A DNA stretch of 40,193 nucleotides from JBFGCT01 sp041581055 (GTDB taxonomy: Bacteria; Actinomycetota; Acidimicrobiia; Acidimicrobiales; Ilumatobacteraceae): assembly GCA_041581055.1 (NCBI GenBank), contig JBFGCT010000010.1, forward strand, positions 1-40,193, written 5' to 3'. Positions 16,307 to 24,767 of the stretch are shown piece by piece; positions within the stretch are counted from its first letter, which is position 1; each line of letters begins with the position of its first letter. The notes beneath the pieces are model-generated. The model was not told the origin of the DNA and ran no database searches. It was given only the letters and a program-made list of their open reading frames with translations. The translations under genes were made by a program, and so were the position numbers.

Positions 16307-16969
16307 TCAGACCAGCGTGAACCGGACGCCGCCGATGTCGTGCGCCTCGCCGGCTCGACCCCGATCGGTGGCCACCAGGTCGACGCCGTCGATGCCCTCA
16401 CCGCGGTCGCCGGCCAGATCGAAGCGCACCCCGGTCGCCAGCCCGAGCTCGACCCATCGGGCCTCCATCGCCGCCGGGTCGCCAGCCCCGATCGAGACCC
16501 CGGCGATCGAGGAGACGATGACGTTGTCCTCGTGGGCGCGCCACTCAGGGCCGGCCCACGTCCAACTGCCGCTGGGCGCCGGCTGGTCGATCGAGACGAG
16601 CGCGCCACCGACGTCGCGCGGGTGGAGATGGCGGCCGCGGATCGTCGGGAAGTCGCCGGCCCACACGATCCGCACGTCGTGCTCACGCAGGTGGTCCACC
16701 CGCTCGTCGAGATCGTCGACCTCGTAGATCGCCATGTACCCGCCGTCGCCGCCGCGCTTGTCGAGCAACCGGCCCGCGGTCGTCCCGGACTCGGTCGGCG
16801 GCACCACCTCGAGGAACTGGTCGCCGATCACCATCAGCGCGTTGTGCAGCCCGAACGCGCCGACCCCGGGGTCGTTGAAGCACACGGTCAGGCCGAACGT
16901 GTCGCAGAGCTGCGTGACGACGGCGTCGAGGTCGGCGGCCACGGTGGCGACCTGGCGGAGGCGGATCAT
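16307..16969 (-). CDS. Glyoxalase-like (VOC superfamily) protein
   Basis: 220 aa from ATG 16969. Two VOC-type repeats: IRLRQVATVAADLDAVVTQLCDTFGL near the start and a later EDNVIVSSIAGVSIGAGDPAAMEARWVELGL. Metal-ligand candidates include a His in the AFGLHNALMVIG segment and a Glu in FLEVV. The VOC fold supports dioxygenases, glyoxalases and resistance proteins; this one resembles the Glyoxalase_3-like group, with no defined substrate. It is upstream of, and probably co-transcribed with, the thioesterase, and divergent from the acyl-CoA dehydrogenase start 45 nt away. Confidence 0.82.
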   Translation of the reverse strand: MIRLRQVATVAADLDAVVTQLCDTFGLTVCFNDPGVGAFGLHNALMVIGDQFLEVVPPTESGTTAGRLLDKRGGDGGYMAIYEVDDLDERVDHLREHDVRIVWAGDFPTIRGRHLHPRDVGGALVSIDQPAPSGSWTWAGPEWRAHEDNVIVSSIAGVSIGAGDPAAMEARWVELGLATGVRFDLAGDRGEGIDGVDLVATDRGRAGEAHDIGGVRFTLV

Positions 16970-17014
16970 CCCCGGATCGTAGGTCGATCGGCACGCGGGC
17001 CTAACGTCGACGCC

Positions 17015-18337
17015 GTGACGACGACCAACGCGCTCATCGAACCCGGCGCCGACCCGGTCGCCGAGGTGCGGGCCTGGCTCGAGGAGAACTGGGATCCGGA
17101 TCTCACCGTCGCCGAGTGGTGGGAGCGTCTCGGCACCGCGGGCTGGGCCGGCCCGACGCTGCCGATCAACGCGTTCGGCCGCGGCCTGTCGCGCAGCGAC
17201 GCGGTCGCCGTCCAACGCGAGATCGGCGCGTTCGGGGCGCTCGGGCCGCCGTCGGGCCTCGGCCTGCTGCTCGCCGCGCCGACGATCGCGGCCCACGGCT
17301 CGCAAGAGCAGGTCGACCACTACGTCCGCGACATCGTGACCGGGCGCCAGGCCTGGTGCCAGTTGTTCAGCGAGCCCGGCGCCGGGTCCGACCTCGCCGG
17401 CCTCACGACGCGCGCCGAGCGCGACGGCGACGAGTGGATCGTCAACGGTCAGAAGGTGTGGACCTCGCTCGGCCAGAGCGCCGACCTGGGCATGCTGATC
17501 GCCCGGACGAACCCCGACGCGCCGAAGCACCAGGGGATCACGTGGTTCGCGATCGACATGCACCAGCCCGGCGTCGAGCTGCGGCCGTTGGTCGAGATGA
17601 CCGGCCATTCGATGTTCAACGAGGTCTTCCTGACCGACGCCCGGGTGTCGAACGACGCGGTCATCGGCGACCTCAACGCCGGTTGGGCGGCGGCGAACAC
17701 GACGCTGCAGAACGAGCGGGCCGGGCTCGGCGCCGGCGGCGGCGGAGGTGGGGTCGGCGGGGCGGTGCCGGGCACGGTCGCCGGGCAGCTCGGGCTGCGC
17801 GCCGGCGATCTGGTGCCGCAGCGGGCAGCCACGTCCCCGACCAAGGCCGGCCCGGCGCGCACGAGCGGGGCGTCCATGCTCACCGAACTGGCCCGCGGCC
17901 TCGGCAAGCACGCCGACCCGACGATCCGCCAGGATCTGGCCCGGCTGCACACGCTCGACGCCGTCGGCCGCCTGAACGGCCAGCGCCTGAAGGCGACCAA
18001 GGCCGGCGGCGCGGACATCCCCGGCATGGCGAACATCTCCAAACTCCTGATGAGCGACGTCGTCCGTCTGAGCCGCGACCTGGGACTCCGTCTGCTCGGG
18101 CCCTACGGCACGCTCCACGGCTATACGAAGGAACAGCGCGCGGCGCTCGACGCGGCGACCGGCAACCCGGTGTTGGGCATCGTCACCGGGACGGCGCTGT
18201 ACGCCCAGGCGCCGCCGATCTACGGCGGCACCGATCAGATCCAGCGCAACATCATCGGCGAGCGCGCCCTCGGCCTCCCCAAAGAGCCGAACAACGACAA
18301 GACCACCCCGTTCTCCGACCTCCCGAAGAACCAGTAG
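17015..18337 (+). CDS. Acyl-CoA dehydrogenase family protein
   Basis: 440 aa from GTG 17015. The N-terminal helical domain, the FAD/substrate strand WCQLFSEPGAGSDLAGLTTRAERDGDEWIVNGQKVWTS (residues about 115-150), and the C-terminal YGGTDQIQRNIIGERALGLP are classic. The flavoenzyme oxidises an acyl-CoA at the alpha-beta bond and passes electrons to ETF. Odd point: a very Gly-rich run (GAGGGGGGVGGAVPG, around residue 237-251) in the C-terminal helical domain; similar but shorter Gly stretches occur in actinobacterial relatives. The 45-nt gap to the divergent gene, with TAACGT 12 nt before the start, suggests an almost leaderless mRNA. Substrate chain is unknown. Confidence 0.92.
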   Translation: MTTTNALIEPGADPVAEVRAWLEENWDPDLTVAEWWERLGTAGWAGPTLPINAFGRGLSRSDAVAVQREIGAFGALGPPSGLGLLLAAPTIAAHGSQEQVDHYVRDIVTGRQAWCQLFSEPGAGSDLAGLTTRAERDGDEWIVNGQKVWTSLGQSADLGMLIARTNPDAPKHQGITWFAIDMHQPGVELRPLVEMTGHSMFNEVFLTDARVSNDAVIGDLNAGWAAANTTLQNERAGLGAGGGGGGVGGAVPGTVAGQLGLRAGDLVPQRAATSPTKAGPARTSGASMLTELARGLGKHADPTIRQDLARLHTLDAVGRLNGQRLKATKAGGADIPGMANISKLLMSDVVRLSRDLGLRLLGPYGTLHGYTKEQRAALDAATGNPVLGIVTGTALYAQAPPIYGGTDQIQRNIIGERALGLPKEPNNDKTTPFSDLPKNQ

Positions 18338-18369
18338 CGCCTGGTGCGACGACCAGTAGTGTCGGCCCG

Positions 18370-18987
18370 ATGGCCCAGCCCGACCGCTATCTCGAGTGGC
18401 GGCCACATCCGTGGCACGGTCTCGAGGTCGGGCCGAACCCGCCGGAGTTGGTGACCGCGTACATCGAGATCACACCGTTCGACCTGGTCAAGTACGAGGT
18501 CGACAAGCAGACCGGGTACCTCAACGTCGACCGGCCGCAGCGCAGCTCGGCGACGCCACCGGAGCTCTACGGCCTGATCCCGCGCACCTACTGTGGCCCG
18601 CGAGTGGCGGCGCTCAGCCCGTCGGTCGAGATCGCCGACGGCGACCCGCTCGACATCTGCGTCGTGTCGGAGCGCCCGATCGACCGCGCCGACATCACGC
18701 TCACGGCCCGGGTCGTCGGCGGACTGCGGATGCTCGACGGAGGCGAGGCCGACGACAAGATCATCGCCGTGCTCCGCGACGACCCGGTCTGGGGCGACGC
18801 CACCGACCTCGCCGACCTGCCGGTCGCGCTGGTCGACCGGCTCGAGCACTACTTCGCCACGTACAAGGCGATGCCCGGCGCGACGTTGCACGTCGTGATC
18901 GAGGAGCGCTACGGCCGCGAGCACGCCCACGCCGTCGTCGAGGCGTCGATCGCCGACTACGACGAGGAGTTTGGCGAGCGAGACTAG
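18370..18987 (+). CDS. ppa: Inorganic pyrophosphatase (family I)
   Basis: 205 aa; the core starts after an N-terminal HPWHGLEVG extension that is typical of one subgroup of soluble family I enzymes. Active-site pieces: EITPFDLVKYEVDK (Glu and Lys), GLIPRTYCG, DGDPLDICVV with the metal-binding aspartates, and DDKIIAV (Asp and Lys). It hydrolyses pyrophosphate made by biosynthesis and acyl-CoA activation, in the cytoplasm. The gene stands 32 nt after the acyl-CoA dehydrogenase on the same strand and may share its transcript. Confidence 0.93.
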   Translation: MAQPDRYLEWRPHPWHGLEVGPNPPELVTAYIEITPFDLVKYEVDKQTGYLNVDRPQRSSATPPELYGLIPRTYCGPRVAALSPSVEIADGDPLDICVVSERPIDRADITLTARVVGGLRMLDGGEADDKIIAVLRDDPVWGDATDLADLPVALVDRLEHYFATYKAMPGATLHVVIEERYGREHAHAVVEASIADYDEEFGERD

Positions 18988-18997
18988 CCCGGGCTAG
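18984..18997. terminator. Palindrome between convergent genes
   Basis: CTAGCCCGGGCTAG is a perfect 14-bp palindrome that includes the pyrophosphatase TAG stop and lies in the 47-nt gap to the convergent acyl-CoA dehydrogenase. It could act as a weak bidirectional terminator. There is no T-tract. Confidence 0.3.
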
Positions 18998-19034
18998 GAC
19001 CCTGACGTCTGAGTCGCGGCGAGCCGGGCCGGCG

Positions 19035-20357
19035 TCACGACGAGCCGGTGAACAGCGCGCCGGACTGCTGGTGGCCACTGCCCTGGCCGGCCGAGCGTTC
19101 GGCGCTGCGGGTCTTGACCTCGGCCCGTGCGACCACGTGGTGATGGACCTCGTCGGGGCCGTCGGCGAGGCGCAGCGTGCGTTGGCCGTGGTACATGTCG
19201 GCGAGCGGGAACCACTGGGAGATGCCGGCGGCGCCGTGGATCTGGATCACGTCGTCGATGATGTCGCAGACCTTCTCCGGGACCATCGCCTTGACCGCGC
19301 TGACCCAGATGCGGGCTTCGGCGTTGCCGAGGGTGTCCATCGCCTTGGCGGCGCGCAGCACCATCAGCCGCATCGCCTCGACCTCGATGCGATGCCGTGA
19401 CAGCGTCTCCATGTTCTTGCCGAGGTTGATCAGCTTCTTGCCGAAGCCCTCGCGGTCGAGCCCGCGGTCGACCATCATCTCGAGCGCCTTCTCGGCGGTC
19501 CCGATCGAGCGCATGCAGTGGTGGATCCGCCCGGGCCCGAGCCGGAGCTGGCTGATCTCGAAGCCCCGGCCCTCGCCGAGCAGGATGTTGTCCTTCGGGA
19601 CGCGCACGTCGTGGAACCTGATGTGCATGTGCCCGTGCGGCGCGTCGTCGGACCCGAACACGTGCATCGGCCCGACGATCTCGACGCCGGGGGCGTCGAT
19701 CGGGACGAGGATCTGAGACTGCTGCTTGTAGGTGTCGGCGTCGGGGTTGGTGCGCACCATCGTGATCATGATCTTGCAGCGCGGGTCGCCGGCGCCGGAG
19801 ATGTAGAACTTCTCGCCGTTGATCAGCCACTCGTCGCCGTCGAGCTCGGCGCGCGTCTGGATCTGCTTGGCGTCCGAGCTCATCACGCCCGGCTCGGTCA
19901 TCGCGTACGCGGAGCGGATCTCGCCGTTGAGCAACGGCTCGAGCCACCGCTTCTTCTGCTCCGGGGTGCCAACCCGCTCGAGCACCTCCATGTTCCCCGT
20001 GTCGGGCGCCGAGCAGTTGAGGCACTCCGAGGCCAACCGGTTCTTGCCGAGCTCGTTGGCGATGTACGCGTAGTCGAGGTTGCTCAGCCCCTGGCCCGTC
20101 TCGGCGTCGGGCAGGAAGAAGTTCCACAAGCCGTTGGCGCGGGCCTTGGCCTTCGCGCTCTCGAGCAGCTCGAGCTGCCCCTCGCCCCAGCTCCAGCGGT
20201 CGGCCCGGTTCTCCCCGAGCCGGTAGAACTCCTCGGTGATCGGGTCCACCTCGTCACGGATGAACCCGACGACGGCGTCGTACAGCGGCCGGACGTGCTC
20301 CGACATCCGCAGGTCGAGGTCGTCCATGTTCGCCGTCTTGAGTGCGCCACCAACCAT
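19035..20357 (-). CDS. Acyl-CoA dehydrogenase (long-chain/ACAD10-11-like)
   Basis: 440 aa with AAAGGACCTCCCGAC before the ATG at 20357. Signatures: SAYAMTEPGVMSSDAKQIQTRAELDGDEWLINGEKFYISGAGD (flavin/substrate strand), GPGRIHHCMRSIGTAEKALEMM, IQIHGAAGISQWFPLADMYHGQRTLRLADGPDEVH near the end. The last features match the ACAD10/11 and FadE-like group, probably using branched, long or hydroxylated acyl-CoAs. The C-terminal 25 residues are polar and low-complexity. It is divergent from the Na/Pi transporter and convergent with the pyrophosphatase; no operon partner is seen. Confidence 0.93.
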   Translation of the reverse strand: MVGGALKTANMDDLDLRMSEHVRPLYDAVVGFIRDEVDPITEEFYRLGENRADRWSWGEGQLELLESAKAKARANGLWNFFLPDAETGQGLSNLDYAYIANELGKNRLASECLNCSAPDTGNMEVLERVGTPEQKKRWLEPLLNGEIRSAYAMTEPGVMSSDAKQIQTRAELDGDEWLINGEKFYISGAGDPRCKIMITMVRTNPDADTYKQQSQILVPIDAPGVEIVGPMHVFGSDDAPHGHMHIRFHDVRVPKDNILLGEGRGFEISQLRLGPGRIHHCMRSIGTAEKALEMMVDRGLDREGFGKKLINLGKNMETLSRHRIEVEAMRLMVLRAAKAMDTLGNAEARIWVSAVKAMVPEKVCDIIDDVIQIHGAAGISQWFPLADMYHGQRTLRLADGPDEVHHHVVARAEVKTRSAERSAGQGSGHQQSGALFTGSS

Positions 20358-20497
20358 GTCGGGAGGTCCTTTCGATCGAGTTCGTCGGGCTCGGCGTCCT
20401 CGGCCGGCTCACGCTGCGACCGTAACGCAGCGGCTCCCCTGCCGTCGAAGCGTCGTTGTCGCCACCGGCGAGAGAGCGGGTAGCCTCCGGCTTCGGC

Positions 20498-21640
20498 ATG
20501 GCGGATCGCACCTCTCGAACCTGGTCGACGGAGTCGATGCCGACGCCGGTCCGAGCCCTTCTCGTCGGCGGGTTCATCTATCTCTTCCTGATCGGCGTGT
20601 CGTCGCTCGAGACCGGCATCAAGATCATGGGCTCCGACGTCCAAGAGCGGCTCTTCTCCCAGGTGTCCAACCCGGTCGCCGGGCTGTGCGTAGGCGTCCT
20701 CGGCACCGTGCTCGTGCAGTCGTCGTCGGCGTCGACCTCGGTGATCGTCGGGCTCGTGGCGTCGGGCGTGATCGACATCGACATCGCCGTGCCGATGATC
20801 ATGGGCGCCAACATCGGCACGACCGTCACGAACACCCTCGTCGCCCTGGCCCACGTGCGCCAGTCCGGGGAGTTCCGCCGGGCCTTCGCCGCCGCCACCG
20901 TGCACGACTTCTTCAATGTGTTCGCGGTCGGGATCCTGCTGCCGTTCGAACTACTGACCGGCGTCGTGTCGGGCATCGCCGGGCGCATCAGCGAGCTGCT
21001 GGTCGGCTCGTCGGGGTCGACCTGGAAGAGCCCGATCAAGGAGTGGGTCAAGAAGCCGGTCGGCTGGATCCAGGACTTCTACGAATGGGTGGGCATCACC
21101 GGCAACGTGCTGGGCACGATCATGGTCCTCACCGGCCTGGTCCTGGTGCTCGGCGCGCTCACGATGATCACCAAGAACATGCGCAAGCTGATCGCCGATC
21201 GGGTCGAGCGGTCGATCAACAACGTGCTCGGCAAGGGCAACGGCACGGTGGCGATGCTGCTCGGCGTGGTGATCACGATGCTCGTCCAGTCGTCGAGCAT
21301 CACGACGTCGATCCTGATCCCGCTCGCCGCGGCGGGAGTCGTGACGCTGCGCAACGCCTACCCGGTGACGCTCGGGGCGAACGTCGGCACGACGATCACC
21401 GCCCTCCTCGCCGCGCTCGCCACGGCCAGCAACGACGCGCTCACGATCGCCCTGACCCACACGACGTTCAACGTGATGGGCATCCTGGTGCTCTACGTCC
21501 CGCCGTTCGTGCGCGGGCTGCCCGTCTACTGCGCCGAGCAATTGGCCGACGTCGCTGTCCATCAACGGTATTACGCGGTCGCCTACGTGACCGGCGCGTT
21601 CATCGTCCTGCCACTCCTCGGCATCCTCATCCTCGGATGA
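20498..21640 (+). CDS. Na+/phosphate symporter (NptA/SLC34-type)
   Basis: 380 aa from ATG 20498; a TTG at 20456 would add 14 residues without a ribosome site. The two inverted repeats that define Na/Pi cotransporters are present: QSSSASTS (Q74 onward, with GANIGTTVTN following) and QSSSITTS (Q264 onward, with GANVGTTITA). There are about eight hydrophobic segments, with a charged cytoplasmic loop near residues 165-195. It imports or exports inorganic phosphate with Na+ at the cell membrane. The gene is followed 18 nt later by a PhoU-type gene; in many bacteria both parts are one fused protein. Confidence 0.9.
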   Translation: MADRTSRTWSTESMPTPVRALLVGGFIYLFLIGVSSLETGIKIMGSDVQERLFSQVSNPVAGLCVGVLGTVLVQSSSASTSVIVGLVASGVIDIDIAVPMIMGANIGTTVTNTLVALAHVRQSGEFRRAFAAATVHDFFNVFAVGILLPFELLTGVVSGIAGRISELLVGSSGSTWKSPIKEWVKKPVGWIQDFYEWVGITGNVLGTIMVLTGLVLVLGALTMITKNMRKLIADRVERSINNVLGKGNGTVAMLLGVVITMLVQSSSITTSILIPLAAAGVVTLRNAYPVTLGANVGTTITALLAALATASNDALTIALTHTTFNVMGILVLYVPPFVRGLPVYCAEQLADVAVHQRYYAVAYVTGAFIVLPLLGILILG

Positions 21641-21658
21641 GCTAGAAAGGTTCAAACC

Positions 21659-22324
21659 ATGGTCATGTCGTTCTTCCGCAAGGGCCCGACCGGGCTGGAG
21701 CACATCGTGTCCCAGTCGATCGGCATGCTCGGCGACGCCCGCCACTCCTTCGACCTCGCCACCCTGGCGTTGCTCACCGAGACCACCGCCAAAGCGGTCG
21801 AAGACGACATCCGGGCGACCGACAGGAAGATCAACCAGACGGAGGTCGAGCTGCGCTCCGAGCTCGTCGTCCACGTCAGCGTGCAGGGCACCGCCGACAT
21901 CGGCTCGGTGCTCGGCATGATCCTGCTGATCAAGAAGATCGAGCGGATCGGCGACCAGGCGGGGAACATCCTCGATCTGGTCGAGGCCGGCGTCTCGCTG
22001 GCGGGGCGCCCCGACACCGACGCGATGCTCGCCGAGCGCAGCGTGATCTCGGCGATGTTCGCCGAGGTCGCCGAGTTGGTCCACGACCACGACGACGACC
22101 GGTTCGCCGATCTCGAACGGCGGGGCAAGGCGATGCTCGACGAGCACCAGAAGAAGATCGAGGGATACCTGCTCTCCGAGCGGCCCGGCAACGAGGTCGT
22201 GCCGCGGGCCATCTACTACCGCTACCTCAAGCGGATCGTCGCCAACCTGCTCGGCATCGTCCGCGCCGCCTCCGACCCGCTCCCGGACCTCCGCGACGAA
22301 TCCGACGACCTCGACGACGACTGA
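21659..22324 (+). CDS. PhoU-domain protein paired with the Na/Pi symporter
   Basis: 221 aa, all helical with two three-helix PhoU-type units: ETTAKAVEDDIRATDRKINQTEVELRSELV and the central GSVLGMILLIKKIERIGDQAGNILDLVEAG, which carries the E/D-x-x-x-D metal-cluster pattern of PhoU. The C-terminus is acidic. AGAAAGGTTCAAACC precedes the ATG. PhoU proteins restrain phosphate transporters; here the partner is a Na/Pi symporter rather than Pst ABC. Location is cytoplasmic, probably at the membrane face. Confidence 0.87.
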   Translation: MVMSFFRKGPTGLEHIVSQSIGMLGDARHSFDLATLALLTETTAKAVEDDIRATDRKINQTEVELRSELVVHVSVQGTADIGSVLGMILLIKKIERIGDQAGNILDLVEAGVSLAGRPDTDAMLAERSVISAMFAEVAELVHDHDDDRFADLERRGKAMLDEHQKKIEGYLLSERPGNEVVPRAIYYRYLKRIVANLLGIVRAASDPLPDLRDESDDLDDD

Positions 22325-22349
22325 CGCGCCGCGGCGGGCGGCCGGCGCG
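22325..22349. terminator. Hairpin between convergent PhoU and CDF genes
   Basis: CGCGCCG (22325-22331) pairs with CGGCGCG (22343-22349), a 7-bp GC stem with an 11-nt loop, filling the gap between two convergent stops. It suits a bidirectional terminator, though no U-tract is present. Confidence 0.4.
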
Positions 22350-22354
22350 CCCGG

Positions 22355-23290
22355 TCACCATGTGACGTCGTGGCAGCCGGTGTGTGACTCGGGCTCGACC
22401 TGGAACGTGCCGTGGTCGATGCCGTACCGGTCGACGAGCAGCTCCCGGGCCTGGTCGAGTACGGCGTGGGCATCGACTCCGTCGGCGACCATCAGGTGCG
22501 CCGACGCCGCCTCCATGTCCGACGTCAGCGTCCAGACGTGGAGGTCGTGAACATCGACGACGCCGTCGAGGTGCGACAACTCGCCGTGCAACACGTCGAG
22601 CGCGACATGGTCGGGCGCCGCTTGGAGCAGGATCCGCGCCGACTTCCGGCCGAGCCGCCATGTGCGGGGCAGGATCCAGAGGCCGATCGCGGCGCCGATC
22701 GCCGGGTCCATCCACGTCCAGCCGAACCACAAGATCGACAGCGCGGCGACGACGACCCCGATCGAGCCGACGGTGTCGGCGAGCACCTCGAGGTATGCGC
22801 CCTCGACGTTCAGCGACTCCTTCGCGCCCTGCCGCAGCAGCGCGAACGCGACGAGGTTGACCGCCAGCCCGAGCCCGGCGACGACGAGCATCGGCGTCGA
22901 CAACACCTCGGGCTCGTCGAGGAAGCGGCGCGCCGCCTCGACCAGCACCCACACCGCGACGCCGAGCAGGAGCAGCGAGTTGACGAACGCGGCCAGGATC
23001 TCCAGTCGGTAGAGGCCGAACGAGTGGCGCGTCGCCGACGACGAGTCGCGCTGCTCGAAGCGCGTCGCGAGCTGGATCGCAGCGAGCGCCATCCCGAGCC
23101 CGATCACATCGGTCAGCATGTGCCCGGCGTCGGAGAGCAGGGCCAGCGAGTTCGTGAGCACGCCGGCGACCGCCTCCACGACGAAGAACACGCCGATCAG
23201 CGCGAAGCTGAGCGCGAGGCGGTTGCGATACGCCGCGCCGGCCCGCTGACCGGCCGCGAGGCCGGGCGAGTGATCGTGCTCGTGGCCCAT
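22355..23290 (-). CDS. CDF-family metal (zinc-type) exporter
   Basis: 311 aa, six hydrophobic segments and a soluble C-terminal domain, with a His-rich start (GHEHDH). Transport site in TM2: LLSDAGH57MLTD61. In TM5 the usual H-x-x-x-D reads E168-V-L-A-D172, so Glu replaces His at one metal ligand. The C-terminal domain has VHDLHVWTL and HTGCHDV, typical of ZitB/CzcD proteins that export zinc or cobalt in exchange for protons. Strong ribosome site GGAGGTGA before ATG 23290. An inverted repeat at 23319-23340 in its leader may control it. Metal specificity is uncertain because of the Glu. Confidence 0.9.
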   Translation of the reverse strand: MGHEHDHSPGLAAGQRAGAAYRNRLALSFALIGVFFVVEAVAGVLTNSLALLSDAGHMLTDVIGLGMALAAIQLATRFEQRDSSSATRHSFGLYRLEILAAFVNSLLLLGVAVWVLVEAARRFLDEPEVLSTPMLVVAGLGLAVNLVAFALLRQGAKESLNVEGAYLEVLADTVGSIGVVVAALSILWFGWTWMDPAIGAAIGLWILPRTWRLGRKSARILLQAAPDHVALDVLHGELSHLDGVVDVHDLHVWTLTSDMEAASAHLMVADGVDAHAVLDQARELLVDRYGIDHGTFQVEPESHTGCHDVTW

Positions 23291-23318
23291 CAGCGGGCGT
23301 CACCTCCGTTCGTTCGCC

Positions 23319-23340
23319 ATGTCGCCATTGCCGGCGACAT
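23319..23340. promoter_or_regulatory. 22-bp inverted repeat between exporter and GS-like gene
   Basis: ATGTCGCC (23319-23326) and GGCGACAT (23333-23340) form a perfect 8-bp dyad around ATTGCC. It lies upstream of the exporter's ribosome site and 57 nt before the GS-like ATG. It fits an operator for a dimeric regulator or a leader hairpin. The regulator is not identified. Confidence 0.45.
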
Positions 23341-23396
23341 TGTAGGGGCGCGTCGATCGGTGGGCCGGAGCCCCACGCGTGGGAGCATGGACAGCC

Positions 23397-24746
23397 ATGA
23401 CACCGGACGAACTGCGCCCGCTCGTCGAGAGCGAGGAGATCGACACCGTCGTCGTCGCCTTCACCGACCACTACGGACGGTTGATGGGGAAGCGGTTCGA
23501 CGCGCGGTTCTTCCTCGACGAGGCGCTGCGCGCCGGCACCCACGCCTGCGACTACCTGCTCACGGTCGACATGGAGATGACGCCCGTGCCGGGGTACGAC
23601 TACGCCAACTGGGATCGCGGGTACGGCGACTTCCACATGGCGCCCGACCTCGCGACGCTGCGTCGCGCCGGGTGGGCGGCGCACACCGCGATCGTGCAGT
23701 GCGACCTCGTCGACGGGTCGACGCACGCCCCGGTCGACGTCGCGCCGCGGTCGATCCTGCGCCACCAGCTCGATCGGCTCGCCGACCACGGGATGACGGT
23801 GTTCGCCGCCTCCGAGCTGGAGTTCGTGCTCTACGACGACAGCTACCGCGAGGCCCACGACAAGGGGTTCGCCGGCCTGGCGCGAGCCGGCTGGTACATC
23901 GAGGACTACCACCTCCTCCAGGGGGCGCGCGTCGAGCCGTTCGTCGGCGCGGCGCGCCGTGCGCTGCGGGCGAGCGGCATCCCCGTCGAGAACTCCAAGG
24001 GCGAGGCCGCCGTCGGGCAGCACGAGCTCAACATCCGGTACGCCGACGTGCTCTCGATGGCCGACCGCCACTCGGTGATGAAGCACGGCATGAAGGAGTT
24101 GGCCGACGCGATGGGGGTCAGCGTCACCTTCATGGCCAAGCCGCACACCGGCGAGGCGGGCAACAGCTGTCACATCCACCTCAGCCTGTGGGACGCCGCC
24201 GGCGGCACGAACCTGTTCGACGAGGGTCCGGCCGGCAGCAGCCTGTTCCGCTGGTTCCTCGGCGGCTGGATGACCCACATGCGGGCGTTCATGCCCTTCT
24301 ACGCGCCGACGGTCAACTCGTACAAGCGATTCGAGGACGCGTCGTGGGCGCCGACGCGGGTGGCGTGGTCGGTCGACAACCGGACCGCCGGGTTCCGCGT
24401 CGTCGGCCGCGGGCCGAGTCTGCGGATCGAGTGCCGGATTCCGGGGGCCGACTGCAATCCGTACCTGGCGTACGCCGCGGCCCTCGCCGCCGGGCTCGAC
24501 GGGATCGAACAGCGGATCGAGCCGCCGCCGGCCCACGATGGCGACGTCTACCACGCGGAGGCAATTCCGAAGGTGCCGCGCACCCTGCGCGCGGCGGTCG
24601 ACGGCTTCTCGGCGAGCGAGGCGGCGCGCACCGCGTTCGGCCCGGCCGTCGTCGACCACTACACCCACTTCTTCGAGGCGGAGGTGGCGAGCTTCGAGGC
24701 CGCGGTGACCGATTGGGAGCGGGCCCGCTACTTCGAGCGGATCTGA
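23397..24746 (+). CDS. Glutamine-synthetase-like ligase (PuuA/GlnA3-4 type)
   Basis: 449 aa from ATG 23397; an in-frame GTG at 23379 is an alternative. GS fold motifs: ASELEFVLYDD (metal Glu), GEAAVGQHELNIRYAD, KPHTGEAGNSCHIHLSLWD (the His-x-His pair), NSYKRFE, and RIECRIPGADCNPYLAYAAA. The lack of a clear adenylylation Tyr region and the CNPYLA/GNSCHIH variants place it with gamma-glutamyl-polyamine or -ethanolamine synthetases rather than with the main nitrogen-assimilation GlnA. It would join glutamate to an amine with ATP. The SDR gene starts 21 nt after it and may act in the same amine pathway. Confidence 0.88.
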   Translation: MTPDELRPLVESEEIDTVVVAFTDHYGRLMGKRFDARFFLDEALRAGTHACDYLLTVDMEMTPVPGYDYANWDRGYGDFHMAPDLATLRRAGWAAHTAIVQCDLVDGSTHAPVDVAPRSILRHQLDRLADHGMTVFAASELEFVLYDDSYREAHDKGFAGLARAGWYIEDYHLLQGARVEPFVGAARRALRASGIPVENSKGEAAVGQHELNIRYADVLSMADRHSVMKHGMKELADAMGVSVTFMAKPHTGEAGNSCHIHLSLWDAAGGTNLFDEGPAGSSLFRWFLGGWMTHMRAFMPFYAPTVNSYKRFEDASWAPTRVAWSVDNRTAGFRVVGRGPSLRIECRIPGADCNPYLAYAAALAAGLDGIEQRIEPPPAHDGDVYHAEAIPKVPRTLRAAVDGFSASEAARTAFGPAVVDHYTHFFEAEVASFEAAVTDWERARYFERI

Positions 24747-24767
24747 TGTCATCGAACGGGGGACGGC

